Positions 34,295-45,987 of a stretch of 64,000 nucleotides of DNA are shown piece after piece. Source of the stretch: Chimaeribacter californicus (lineage in GTDB: Bacteria > Pseudomonadota > Gammaproteobacteria > Enterobacterales > Enterobacteriaceae); the NCBI RefSeq assembly GCF_002858675.1, contig NZ_PJZF01000024.1:1-64000 (forward strand). The letters run 5' to 3'. The notes below the pieces were generated by a model. The model saw only the letters and a program-made list of their open reading frames with translations. It had not been told where the DNA came from and ran no database searches. Position numbers and translations under genes: made by a program. Each line of letters opens with the position of its first letter. Position 1 is the first letter of the stretch.

Positions 34295-34528
34295 ATGACC
34301 CCACCGCGCAAGCGTTTCATCCTGAATTTTCTCTTTGGTCTGGTGCTGTTCTCACTGGTTAACCTGACGCTGTTCAGCCACCGGCCCCATCCGTTGCTCC
34401 ATGCGCTGGTCACCGCGCTGTTTTTTGCGGCGCTGGTGGCGCTGGTCACCGGCCCCTGGGGCGAATGGCTGGGGCAACGGCTCAGGAAAGCGCCGTTTTT
34501 AAGGAAAAGGGGAGACCGTGAATCCTGA
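34295..34528 (+). CDS. Small hypothetical membrane protein
   Basis: A 77-residue protein with two hydrophobic helices (about residues 9-26 and 35-52) flanked by basic ends (PPRKRF at the start, RLRKAPFLRKR at the end). No family recognised. A GC hairpin (CCGGCCTTGCGCCGG) lies in its leader. It is convergent with the esterase gene. Confidence 0.6.
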   Translation: MTPPRKRFILNFLFGLVLFSLVNLTLFSHRPHPLLHALVTALFFAALVALVTGPWGEWLGQRLRKAPFLRKRGDRES

Positions 34529-34560
34529 CGCGGGGTGGCCGCTCCCCGCTGCGCTGCGCG

Positions 34561-36090
34561 TTAGTTCATCCTGAACTGTTTCTGCGCCTCAAGGAAATCG
34601 AGGCGTGCCGGGGCGGGTTCCGCTATCGCCCCACTGCCCGCCTTGCCGATTTGCCAGATCCCCTGCCCCGGCGGTTGATACGGCGGCCACGCGCCCAACC
34701 CGGCTGGGTTGGGCGCGCCCGTGCGGGCAAAGGCCAGCCAGCGGGCCATCAACTCACGCGACAGCGCCTGCGAGGCGGCATCCGGCGTGCCTTCGGTGTT
34801 AAGCGTGCCGAACACGTAAGGAATTTCCGCCGTGTGGATGGCCCCGGGCTGGGTGGTGCGCTGTGATGCCGGCAGGTAGCGGAAATAGTAGCGCCAGGTC
34901 GGTTGGCCGTGCTGCGCCGAGGCGTTCGCCAGCGCCCGGGTATTGACGGTGGCAAACTTGTCGGTGGCGATCTGCGCGGCGCGCAGCGCATCCTGCCCGC
35001 TGCCGTAGCCGTCAGTGAGCTGCCGCGCCTGCTGCCACGCCGCCTCGCCCAGCCGCGCCGGGACGGAGGCGCTCCACTGCGGCGGGAAGAACCCGGCCTC
35101 ATCGTCATTGCTGCCGATTAGCAGCGGCACCCGATGGTAATGCCCCTCTGCAAAGGCATCGCGGGTGTGCTGCGTCAGCGTCCGGCCATCGATAAACGGC
35201 ATGGTGGCGCTGCGCGGCAACGGCAACGCCAGCAGTTGCGCGGCAGGCAGGGCGCGCAACGCCTGCGCGGTCGGCGCGGGCTGTACGCGCAACACCTGCG
35301 CGGTCGGCGCGGCCGCTTTCGCCAGCGCCTGCGTGAAGATCGCCTCCGCCTGCGGCCGGGAAGCTTCCGGCAAATCAATCGCCCCGGACTGCATGATCGC
35401 CTTGTTAAACAGCCCGGCCGCGAGCGGCGAGGTCATCAGGTAAGCTACCGACGCGCCGCCCGCGGACTCACCCCACACCGTGACGTTGTTTGGATCACCG
35501 CCAAAGGCCGCAATATTCTGTTTCACCCACTTCAGTGCCGCGATCTGGTCAAGCAGCCCGTAGTTATTGCCGCCGTCCTTGCCGAGCGCCGGGTGGGCGA
35601 AGGTGCCGAAAATGCCCAGCCGGTAGTTAAGGCTCACTATTACCGCACCCTGCGCCGCCAGGGCCGCGCCGTTATACAGCGGCAAGGAAGCGGCCCCGAT
35701 CCGGAACGCCCCGCCATGGATCCAGACCATCACCGGCAGGGGGTTCGCCGTGGGGTGCCGCGGCTGCCAGACGTTGAGCGTCAGGCAGTCTTCGCTCATC
35801 GGCTGGTGGCGCAGCGCCGCTTCCGGCCCTTTTTCCGGCGGCGTCTGCATACAGGCCGCGCCAGGCTGCGTCGCCGGGCGCACGCCCTGCCACGGCGTCA
35901 CCGGCTGCGGCGGTTGCCAGCGCAATGCACCCACCGGCGGCGCGGCATAGGGAATGCCGAGAAACGCCGTGGTGTCACCCTCACTTTTCCCCTGAATCTT
36001 GCCCTGCGCCGTGGCAACCGGCGGCACGCCCTGCGCGTGTGCCGCGGTCGCTATCAGCCCGGCGAGGCAGGCGGCTTTGCGTATGTTCAT
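34561..36090 (-). CDS. Secreted type B carboxylesterase
   Basis: A 509-residue alpha/beta-hydrolase with a Sec signal peptide (MNIRKAACLAGLIATAAHA). Carboxylesterase B signatures are clear: FLGIPYAAPPVGALRWQPP (about residues 43-61), SEDCLTLNVW (about 99-108), and the nucleophile Ser in VTVWGESAGGASV (about residue 210). It should hydrolyse carboxylic esters in the periplasm. It starts 17 bases after the Tat-exported decarboxylase-like gene, so the two are probably co-transcribed. Confidence 0.88.
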   Translation of the reverse strand: MNIRKAACLAGLIATAAHAQGVPPVATAQGKIQGKSEGDTTAFLGIPYAAPPVGALRWQPPQPVTPWQGVRPATQPGAACMQTPPEKGPEAALRHQPMSEDCLTLNVWQPRHPTANPLPVMVWIHGGAFRIGAASLPLYNGAALAAQGAVIVSLNYRLGIFGTFAHPALGKDGGNNYGLLDQIAALKWVKQNIAAFGGDPNNVTVWGESAGGASVAYLMTSPLAAGLFNKAIMQSGAIDLPEASRPQAEAIFTQALAKAAAPTAQVLRVQPAPTAQALRALPAAQLLALPLPRSATMPFIDGRTLTQHTRDAFAEGHYHRVPLLIGSNDDEAGFFPPQWSASVPARLGEAAWQQARQLTDGYGSGQDALRAAQIATDKFATVNTRALANASAQHGQPTWRYYFRYLPASQRTTQPGAIHTAEIPYVFGTLNTEGTPDAASQALSRELMARWLAFARTGAPNPAGLGAWPPYQPPGQGIWQIGKAGSGAIAEPAPARLDFLEAQKQFRMN

Positions 36091-36107
36091 GGTTTTTTTA
36101 TCTGTCC

Positions 36108-37202
36108 TTATGCCAGATGCAGGATGCGCCCGGCGTTGCCGTACGCCACGGCATTGCGTTCGGCCTCGGTGAGGTTCGCGCGTTTAATCCACGCCACCGC
36201 TGTTTTGCTGTCTTCGAACGGGTAGTCGATGGAGAACATCACATTCTCAGTGCCGAACGCATCCAGCGCACAGCGCAGCGCGCTGTCAGAACAGACGCCG
36301 GAGGTGGTCAGGCGGATGTTCTGTTTCAAATAGTGGGACGGCGGGTGCGGCAACGTGTGGGTGGTGTTGCTGATGGCGATGCGGCTGTCGAGCCGCCATA
36401 GCTGGATCGGCAGGGTTTCCCCCATATGGCCGAGGATCACCTGCGCGCGCGGGAAGCGCTCAAACACGCCGCTGAACACCAGCCGCAGCGCGTGGCTACA
36501 GGTTTCCACCGCCCAGCTCCATACCGGCCCCCACATTTCCGGGTGGTCGCTGTACATATGCGATTTATCCGGCGGGTTGCCGGGGTGCAGGTAGACAGGC
36601 ACATTCAGCGCCTGCACCCGCTCCCAGAAGATGTCATAACGCCGGTCATCCAGATAGACGCCGTTGGTCTCGCCGTTCACCAGCGCACCCTGGAATTTCA
36701 GCTGTGTGACGCAGCGCTCCAGCTCATCGGCGGCGGCGTTGGGGTCTTGTAACGCCAGGTGGGCAAAGCCGCCGTAGCGGGTGGGTTTTTTCGCCACCTC
36801 CTCCGCCAGCCGGTCGTTGGCCAGCCGTGCCAGCCGTACCGCGCGCGCCGTCTCCGGCTCGATCTGCACCCCCGGCCCGGAGAGCGACAGCACGGCGAAA
36901 TCCACGCCGTTGCTGTCCATCACGTCCAGCCGCCGCGCCCCGAAGTCCGACAGGATCGGTACCACCTTATCAAACAGCGCCGGGCGGATGTTCTGTTTGG
37001 TTTCGGCCAGATAATCAACAAACTCCGGCAGGATGAAGTGCTCCTCCAGCGCGATGATGCGGTGCGGCGGCACCGGTGCGGGAACGGGGGTGGGCTGCGG
37101 CGCGGAACGGGCACCGGCAACACCGGGCAACAACAGGCCGCTGCCTGCCGCCGCTGCGGTGACGGCGGCGGAACGGATAAACGCTCTGCGATTGGACATC
37201 AT
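36108..37202 (-). CDS. Tat-exported amidohydrolase, gamma-resorcylate decarboxylase-like
   Basis: A 364-residue protein of amidohydrolase family 2. A twin-arginine signal (SNRRAFIRSAAV, then an Ala-rich core and GVAGARSA) is followed by the metal-binding IIALEEHFILPEF (Glu-x-His ligand), VPVYLHPGNPP (His) and FSIDYPFED (Asp), the ligand set of resorcylate/5-carboxyvanillate decarboxylases. It would remove CO2 from a hydroxylated aromatic acid. Of two adjacent ATGs, 37202 is five bases after GGAG. Confidence 0.83.
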   Translation of the reverse strand: MMSNRRAFIRSAAVTAAAAGSGLLLPGVAGARSAPQPTPVPAPVPPHRIIALEEHFILPEFVDYLAETKQNIRPALFDKVVPILSDFGARRLDVMDSNGVDFAVLSLSGPGVQIEPETARAVRLARLANDRLAEEVAKKPTRYGGFAHLALQDPNAAADELERCVTQLKFQGALVNGETNGVYLDDRRYDIFWERVQALNVPVYLHPGNPPDKSHMYSDHPEMWGPVWSWAVETCSHALRLVFSGVFERFPRAQVILGHMGETLPIQLWRLDSRIAISNTTHTLPHPPSHYLKQNIRLTTSGVCSDSALRCALDAFGTENVMFSIDYPFEDSKTAVAWIKRANLTEAERNAVAYGNAGRILHLA

Positions 37203-37332
37203 GCTCTCTCCCTGCGAAAAGTCAGAACCGGAAGCCGGGATCTCCCGGCAATTAGGAAACAGATTAAGTTTCCCAATTGGTTTTAACGCAGGCAACCGCC
37301 GCCGCACACAGAAATTATGTAACCAGCTGTTT

Positions 37333-37977
37333 TCAGCCAGGCTGCGCCTGCAACAGCGGCGCAACAAATCGCAGCACGTCCTGGATATGGGGGCGCAACG
37401 CAGTCTGCGGCACCGGCGGCAACACGCCAAGTGCCATGTCGCGCAGCGGGGCGGCGATCGCCATCGACAGCAGGTAGTTGCCGTCTTCCGGCTGCCAGTG
37501 CGGGTTAATCAGGTTTTTGGCCCGCAGGGTGGTGAACCACTCCCGCAACAGCCGCCGGGCATTGTCGATGCCTTTGGCGCGGTAGAGGGCCAGCAGCGCC
37601 TCGCGGCCGGTAAACGGCGTCTGCAACAGCTTATACAGCGCGATGGCCTCGGCGGAGAGCACCCGCTGCGTCAGCGCGCAGAGCATCTCCTCCAGCGCGC
37701 GCAGCACGTCATCGCTGCTTTCCGGCACCGCGCCGGGCAGCGGCACAATCGAGGAGGACCAGAGCAGAATCACCTGCTCGATAATGCGGTCTTTGTTGGC
37801 GTAAAAGCGGTAGATGGTTTTTTTGGCCATGCCGGCGGTGCGGGCGATCTCATCAATGCTGGTCGCCTCATAGCCGCGCGCCTGCAGCAGGCTGATGGTG
37901 GCCGCGTGGATCTTCTCCAGCAACTCCTGTTCCGGCACCAGCGGCCGGCCGCGCCGGGTGGGCGTCGTGTTTGGCAT
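37333..37977 (-). CDS. TetR-family regulator
   Basis: A 214-residue repressor-type regulator. The N-terminal helix-turn-helix lies at about residues 35-65 (TSIDEIARTAGMAKKTIYRF); the C-terminal ligand domain has no recognisable specificity. It lies between the MFS gene and the decarboxylase-like gene on the same strand, with a 130-base gap before the latter, so it may control the esterase/decarboxylase genes. Confidence 0.88.
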   Translation of the reverse strand: MPNTTPTRRGRPLVPEQELLEKIHAATISLLQARGYEATSIDEIARTAGMAKKTIYRFYANKDRIIEQVILLWSSSIVPLPGAVPESSDDVLRALEEMLCALTQRVLSAEAIALYKLLQTPFTGREALLALYRAKGIDNARRLLREWFTTLRAKNLINPHWQPEDGNYLLSMAIAAPLRDMALGVLPPVPQTALRPHIQDVLRFVAPLLQAQPG

Positions 37978-38017
37978 TCGGTTTCCCCTGTGTTGGCGGC
38001 CCTATCTTAAAGGCTTA

Positions 38018-39181
38018 TCACCGGGGCGTCTCGCCTGAATGCCGTAACATCATCAGCGCCGGCCCCGCCGCCAGCGCCAGCAACGCAGCTGCCCAGAAGG
38101 CCGGTTGGGTGCCGGGCAACAGCGCCATAAAGGAGGCGCAGAACTGCCCGGAGAAGATCGCCATTGAGAGCCGTGCCAGATTTTTCCCGCGTGCCGCAAC
38201 CGGGCTTTGCGCCACCGTCTGGTGGTTCACCAGCGGCACTGACAGGCCGAACCCCAGCCCAAGCAGCACACCGCCCAGGATATACAGCGGCAGCGTGGCC
38301 GCCAGCGCGAACATCCCCTGCCCGGCACCATACGCCAGGAACGCCAGCAGCAGCGTGGTGCGCTCCCCGGCCCGCGCCACCACGCGCGGCATCAGCCAGG
38401 CTGCCCCCACCGCCACCAGCGAGACAAACGAGAGAAAATAGCCGGTTTGTGCCTCGCCCAGCCCCAGCGTATGGAAGCGCACCGGCAACATAATCACGGC
38501 GGTGAAGAAGCAGACCATAGCGAAGAAAGCTGTCGCATACACCCGCCACAGCAGCGGGGCAACGTCTGCCGGGGTCGCCGCCGCGCGCTTGTCTGCCGGG
38601 CGCGGCACCCACAGCCGCAGCATCAGCAAAAACAGCCAGGCCACCAGATAGAGCGTGAACGGCCAGCGCCAGCCGATGGTCGCCAGCACCCCGCCGATAA
38701 ACAGGAAAATCACCCCGCCCAGCTCAATCGACATCCCCTGCCGGGCGATCATCGTCAACCGGGCTGAACCCTGATAGAACGCCGAGAGCAGGCCGGTACC
38801 GGCGGCCATCACCAGCGCCGTCGCCCCGCCCAGCAGGAAGCGGTCTGCCAGCACCAGCGGCATCCCCTTCAGCAGCGCGCCGCCTGCGCCGAGCAGACCA
38901 TAGGCAAACAGCCCCCACGCCAGCGCCCGGTAAGTGCCGAGGCGGGCGATACAGACCCCGGCCAGCGGCCCGAGCAGCACCACGCCCAGCGACGGCAGCG
39001 TGACCAGCCAGCCCGCCGCCTGGCTGACCTGTAAATGGCCTGCAATGGTGGGCAGCCCCGGCACAATCACGCAGCCGACCATAATGGTCAGGCAGGCGAT
39101 CGCCAGCAGGGTAAAGGCCCCGGCGGAAGATAAGCCGGTATTCATCGGTGAATCAGGGTGCGTGAGCGATGCTGAGGGCAT
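38018..39181 (-). CDS. Major facilitator superfamily transporter
   Basis: A 387-residue membrane protein with about 12 hydrophobic helices. The A-like motif LGPLAGVCIARLGTYRALAW between helices 2 and 3 is typical of MFS. Substrate unknown; position suggests an aromatic acid or its product. The start is uncertain: ATG 39181 and ATG 39145 both lack a strong ribosome-binding site. It diverges from the IclR gene. Confidence 0.85.
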   Translation of the reverse strand: MPSASLTHPDSPMNTGLSSAGAFTLLAIACLTIMVGCVIVPGLPTIAGHLQVSQAAGWLVTLPSLGVVLLGPLAGVCIARLGTYRALAWGLFAYGLLGAGGALLKGMPLVLADRFLLGGATALVMAAGTGLLSAFYQGSARLTMIARQGMSIELGGVIFLFIGGVLATIGWRWPFTLYLVAWLFLLMLRLWVPRPADKRAAATPADVAPLLWRVYATAFFAMVCFFTAVIMLPVRFHTLGLGEAQTGYFLSFVSLVAVGAAWLMPRVVARAGERTTLLLAFLAYGAGQGMFALAATLPLYILGGVLLGLGFGLSVPLVNHQTVAQSPVAARGKNLARLSMAIFSGQFCASFMALLPGTQPAFWAAALLALAAGPALMMLRHSGETPR

Positions 39182-39212
39182 AGGGTGTCCAGTCTGTCCG
39201 GATAGTGGATAG

Positions 39213-39233
39213 TTATTCCGTATAATGGTATAA
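39213..39233. promoter_or_regulatory. Candidate IclR operator overlapping a TATAAT -10
   Basis: The imperfect dyad TTATTCCGTATAATGGTATA (plus a final A) lies between the divergent MFS and IclR genes. A perfect TATAAT (39221-39226) sits at its centre, so binding would block transcription, most likely of the IclR gene itself. Confidence 0.4.
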
Positions 39234-39279
39234 GTGTGCGCCTGTACAAAAAAATGTCAACCCATGAAGGAGCTGCACT

Positions 39280-40014
39280 ATGAGTGCCGAGTCTGAATCC
39301 GGCGTGATTGCCCGCGCCGCCATGCTGTTAAAGGTGCTGGAAACCCAACCGCACGGCGTCAGCCTCTCCCAGCTGGCGCGCCTCAGCGGCCTGCCGCGTA
39401 CCACGGTGCACCGTCTGGTGGGATCATTGGAAGCGCAACAGTTTGTCAGCACCGGCAGCCGCGGGGTGAGCCTCGGCCCGGCGATGGCCCGGCTGGCGGC
39501 GGCCGCACACACTGACATCACCGCCCTCGCCCGCCCGGCGATTGAGGCGCTGGGCAGACGCACCCGCGAGACGGTGGATCTTTGCGTGTTCCGCGGCCTG
39601 CATGCGATCTCGGTGGATCAGTACGCCTCCGATCAGGAGCTGCGGGTGATCTCGCCGATCGGCACCGCATTCCCGATCCACGCCACCGCGCACGGTAAGG
39701 CGCTACTGGCCGCCCTGCCGCCGGAAGAGGCCGCGGCGCTGCTCAGCCACCCGCTGGCGCACCGCACCGCCCACACCCTGGACGCTGAGGCATTAACGGC
39801 CCAGCTGGCCGCGATCCGCACACAGGGCTACGCCACCGATCGCGAGGAGCACGCCGGCGGCGTCTGTGGGCTGGGGGTGGTGCTTCACACCGCATTAACA
39901 GAGCGCTATGCGCTGTCGCTGGCGGTGCCGGCATACCGGTTCAGTGACAGCGTGGAGAGCCTGCTGCGGGCGCTGATGCAATGCAAAGCGGAGATTGAGG
40001 CGCTGGCGGGGTAA
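39280..40014 (+). CDS. IclR-family regulator
   Basis: A 244-residue regulator. The winged helix (about residues 10-70; LETQPHGVSLSQLARLSGLP, then TTVHRLVGSLEAQQFV) precedes the IclR effector domain (about 75-240; TREVDLCVFRG-like TRETVDLCVFRG, then HATAHGKALLAALP and DREEHAGGVCGLGVVL). Family members often bind aromatic acids or their precursors, in keeping with the neighbouring cluster. GAAGGAG precedes the ATG. Confidence 0.9.
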   Translation: MSAESESGVIARAAMLLKVLETQPHGVSLSQLARLSGLPRTTVHRLVGSLEAQQFVSTGSRGVSLGPAMARLAAAAHTDITALARPAIEALGRRTRETVDLCVFRGLHAISVDQYASDQELRVISPIGTAFPIHATAHGKALLAALPPEEAAALLSHPLAHRTAHTLDAEALTAQLAAIRTQGYATDREEHAGGVCGLGVVLHTALTERYALSLAVPAYRFSDSVESLLRALMQCKAEIEALAG

Positions 40015-40032
40015 CATAAGATGAGAGAATAA

Positions 40033-40050
40033 CCCCGCCGGAGGGCGGGG
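40033..40050 (-). terminator. Candidate terminator between the IclR and porin genes
   Basis: CCCCGCC-GGAG-GGCGGGG forms a perfect 7-bp stem between the convergent genes. On the minus strand it is followed by TTATTCTC, a weak T-rich tract; on the plus strand there is none. Confidence 0.45.
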
Positions 40051-40066
40051 TGGGGAAAGTCCCCCC

Positions 40067-43089
<3,023 letters not shown>

Positions 43090-43118
43090 GATGTTATCTC
43101 TCTGATCGTTATTGTGTT

Positions 43119-44681
43119 TTACAGTGAGAACGTGCGGATAAGCCAGGCCGGGGTACAGCTCCAGGCGTGGCAGTAACTGTTGATTAACCGGCTGCCGTAG
43201 GGTGAGTAGCCGGGGTTTTCCGGGTCAAACAGCTCCCAGAAGGTGTCCGCCCCCTGCCCGATCATCGCGCCCCAATAGTCTTTGATGGCGGCCACGGCGG
43301 CGTCCCGCTCACCCACCTGGAGCAGCGCCTCGACGTAGTGGTGCATCATGTAGGGGGTGTTCATGCGGACAGCCGGCGGCTCGGTGCGCAGGCGCGCCAT
43401 CAGCGCCCGGCGGAACGCCACGTCACCGACCTCCGCCAGCACCAGCCACACCTGCGACGCCCAGGAGACCTGCCGCCCCGCCCCACTGGCAAAAAAGCCC
43501 TGCTCCGCGTCCCAGAGGTGTTCCAGTGCCGCGGCCCGCAACCGCGCCACCCCGGCGGCAATCGCCGGGACGCGCGCCGCGTCAACCCGTTCCGCCAGCG
43601 CCAGCGCCTTGTTCAGGGCGTAGATCAATACCCCCTGTGAGGCCGCCTGCTTATTCAGCTGCTCATGCCAGTCGATAAATGACCACCAGTCGTCGCCGTC
43701 CGTGACCACGCCCTGCACATCTACCCGCGCCAGCGCCAGCTCCGCCTGCCGCCAGGCCGTGGGCCAGAGGTCACGCAGCGTGGCGTCGTCACCGGTGGCC
43801 GCGACATAATCTGCCAGGGTGGCGATAAAAAACAGTGAATAGTCAAACAGGTAGGTGTCATCGGCGATGACTTCCGGCTTCATAAACAGGTTGGCGGCGA
43901 TCAGCCCGTCCTCACGCGTTACCCCGGCGAACAGATAGAGGCAGCGCCTGACCAGATCGTTGTTGCCGAAGGTGGCGTAGTTGACCTGCGCCTGTAAACG
44001 CAGATCGCCGAGCCACAGGCGGCGGTCGCGTTTCGGGCCATCCTCGAATACTTCCTGCATACAGTTTTTCAGCGTCAGCACGCTGACGGCGTCAATCTGT
44101 TGCAGCAGCGGGTCGGCAGTCGCGGGCGCAGCGGGGTGGGTGCTGCCGGCGGAGGTTTCCGTGTGCAGGCGGATGTCACGCAGCCGCAGGCCATATTTGC
44201 GCGAGGTCGCTACCACGCGGATTTTCACAAAGCGGCAGCAGTAGCGGCGCGGCAGGTCAACCTGTGCCGGCAGCACGTCGAGGTAGAGATCCTGTTGCTG
44301 GAACCAGCTGGTACTGAGCCAGCCGTCATACCCGGTGAGCGGCTCCGCCACCTCATCAATGATTTCGCCAAAGGTAAAATGCAGGTGCGCCGGGGCGTCC
44401 GGCGGGCTGCCGACCGGCTCGCAGCACAGCGACAGCCGCCCGACGCAGTGGGTGCCGAAATCCAGGATCACTTCGTCCCCGGTTTTCAGCACCCGGTCCA
44501 TCAGCTGTGCCGGGGTGCCGCAGTGGCGCGCCTGCCAGCCGTTCTCCTGCACGGCGGTGACCAGCGCCGTGGGGGTGGCAACGGCGTGGTGCAGTGTGGG
44601 TAATAAGCGGCCGGCCTCGGCCAGGAATACCGGATGGCGGCGGGTGGGCAGTGTGTGCTGTTGTAGTTTCGGCTCAGACAT
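43119..44681 (-). CDS. GH78-like alpha-L-rhamnosidase
   Basis: A 520-residue cytoplasmic enzyme (no signal peptide) with a jelly-roll N-terminal part (about residues 50-175) and an (alpha/alpha)6 barrel. The general-acid signature FEDGPKRDRRLWLGDLR (about residues 212-228) and the general-base region ADTFWELFDPENPGY (about 480-494) match GH78. It should release L-rhamnose from imported glycosides. ATG 44681 is six bases after AGGAG; ATG 44684 is also possible. Confidence 0.82.
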   Translation of the reverse strand: MSEPKLQQHTLPTRRHPVFLAEAGRLLPTLHHAVATPTALVTAVQENGWQARHCGTPAQLMDRVLKTGDEVILDFGTHCVGRLSLCCEPVGSPPDAPAHLHFTFGEIIDEVAEPLTGYDGWLSTSWFQQQDLYLDVLPAQVDLPRRYCCRFVKIRVVATSRKYGLRLRDIRLHTETSAGSTHPAAPATADPLLQQIDAVSVLTLKNCMQEVFEDGPKRDRRLWLGDLRLQAQVNYATFGNNDLVRRCLYLFAGVTREDGLIAANLFMKPEVIADDTYLFDYSLFFIATLADYVAATGDDATLRDLWPTAWRQAELALARVDVQGVVTDGDDWWSFIDWHEQLNKQAASQGVLIYALNKALALAERVDAARVPAIAAGVARLRAAALEHLWDAEQGFFASGAGRQVSWASQVWLVLAEVGDVAFRRALMARLRTEPPAVRMNTPYMMHHYVEALLQVGERDAAVAAIKDYWGAMIGQGADTFWELFDPENPGYSPYGSRLINSYCHAWSCTPAWLIRTFSL

Positions 44682-44889
44682 CATCAACTCCTGTCAACGG
44701 GAATGAGCCGCATGGTAGAGCCGCCGCTGCCGGGCAGCCATCCTGCCAGTGCCAGCCGGTGCGAGCTGGTGGCACTGGCAGTGCGGTGAGCGCGGCAAGG
44801 ATCACAAATCACGCATTCTGATTCGCCAGCCGTCACCGCTGCCATTATGTTGGCAATCACTTTCATCATGCCGCTGAATGGAATTCCCT

Positions 44890-45737
44890 ATGTACAAACT
44901 GGAGATTGAGGCCTATTTCGCCTCACCGGAGGAGACGCTGTCGGTCTACAGCAGCGATCCGGAAAACAATAACCATGAGCACTGCCATGAATTTGATGAG
45001 CTGGTGATGGTGGAGAGCGGGCACGGCCTGCATGTGATTAACGGCAAACCGCACTTTATCCAGGAGGGGGATGTCTTTTCGTGCGTGGGCAGGACTTTCA
45101 CTTTTATGATGAACTGGGCACGCTGAAGCTGACCAATGTGCTGATCAACCCCACGCGCCCTTTCACCTTTCTGAACAACATCCACAGCCTGCTGGGCCGG
45201 TTTGATGCCTCGGGCAGCGGCAGTTACGGCTGGCTGATGCCGGAACGGCGGGCGCAGTGCCGCGCGCTGGCTGACCGGCTCTGCCTGCCGCTGCCCTGCC
45301 CGCCCGAGGCGCGCCCTGCGGTGCAGGAGTCGCTGTTTTTCCAGCTGGTGATGAACATGGTTACCGAGGGCGGCAGCGGCGCAAAAAGCCACACCAAATA
45401 CAAGCTGCACCGGCTGCTGAGCCATGTGCAGGAGCACTGTTTTGAGGAGATTGCCTGGGAGCAGGTGGCCGACCAGTTCCACCTGACGCCGCGCACCCTC
45501 TACCGCCAGATCAAAGAGACCACCGGGCTGACGCCGGAGAGCTACCTGAAGCGGCTGCGGCTGGTCTCTGCGCGGATGCAGATCCGCGAGAGTGATACCA
45601 CCATCACCGAAATCGCCTTTCTGTGCGGCTTCGCCAACAGCAACCATTTCACTGCGTCCTACAAACAGCTGTTCGGCGTGACGCCGTCGCAGGAGCGCGC
45701 CCGCGCCCGGCTGACCGCCCCCCGGCTGGCGGGGTAA
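44890..45737 (+). pseudogene. RhaS-like AraC regulator broken by a one-base frameshift
   Basis: Two overlapping frames together make one RhaS/RhaR-type regulator. The first (from ATG 44890, or 44878) carries the cupin (NHEHCHEFDELVMVESGHGL, then FIQEGDVF) and stops at 45126. The second (from about 45081) continues VRGQDFHFYDELGTLKLTNV and ends with a complete tandem helix-turn-helix (CGFANSNHFTASYKQLF). Adding one T to the TTTT at 45076-45079 restores GDVFFVRGQD, equivalent to VCFVR in RhaS. It may be a real mutation, a phase-variable site or a sequencing error. It is divergent from the rhamnosidase operon, which it would control. Confidence 0.88.
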
Positions 45738-45846
45738 CGGGGCGGTAAACCGCGACCGGCATCACGGATTGCACCGCATCGCCTTGCCAATTTTATTCAG
45801 CTGGTGAATGATTCCCGGCGTCGGATTGCTACTGCACCGCAGGCAA

Positions 45847-45898
45847 AACCCAGACCACCCGCCCCTTAGCCAAGGGGTTGGCGGTCTGGGTTTTTTTT
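45847..45898 (+). terminator. Strong terminator after the AraC-type gene
   Basis: A long imperfect stem (AACCCAGACC pairing with GGTCTGGGTT, plus an inner CCCCTT-AGCC-AAGGGG) is followed by eight T residues. It separates the rhamnoside locus from the OprB gene. Confidence 0.88.
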
Positions 45899-45987
45899 GC
45901 CCTTCTCCCGGCACTGCCCCATTTTACGGCTGCCCATGCGGCCCGGGATCGCTGTGCCTTTTTTTCACCCTGACCAAGGCCATAACA

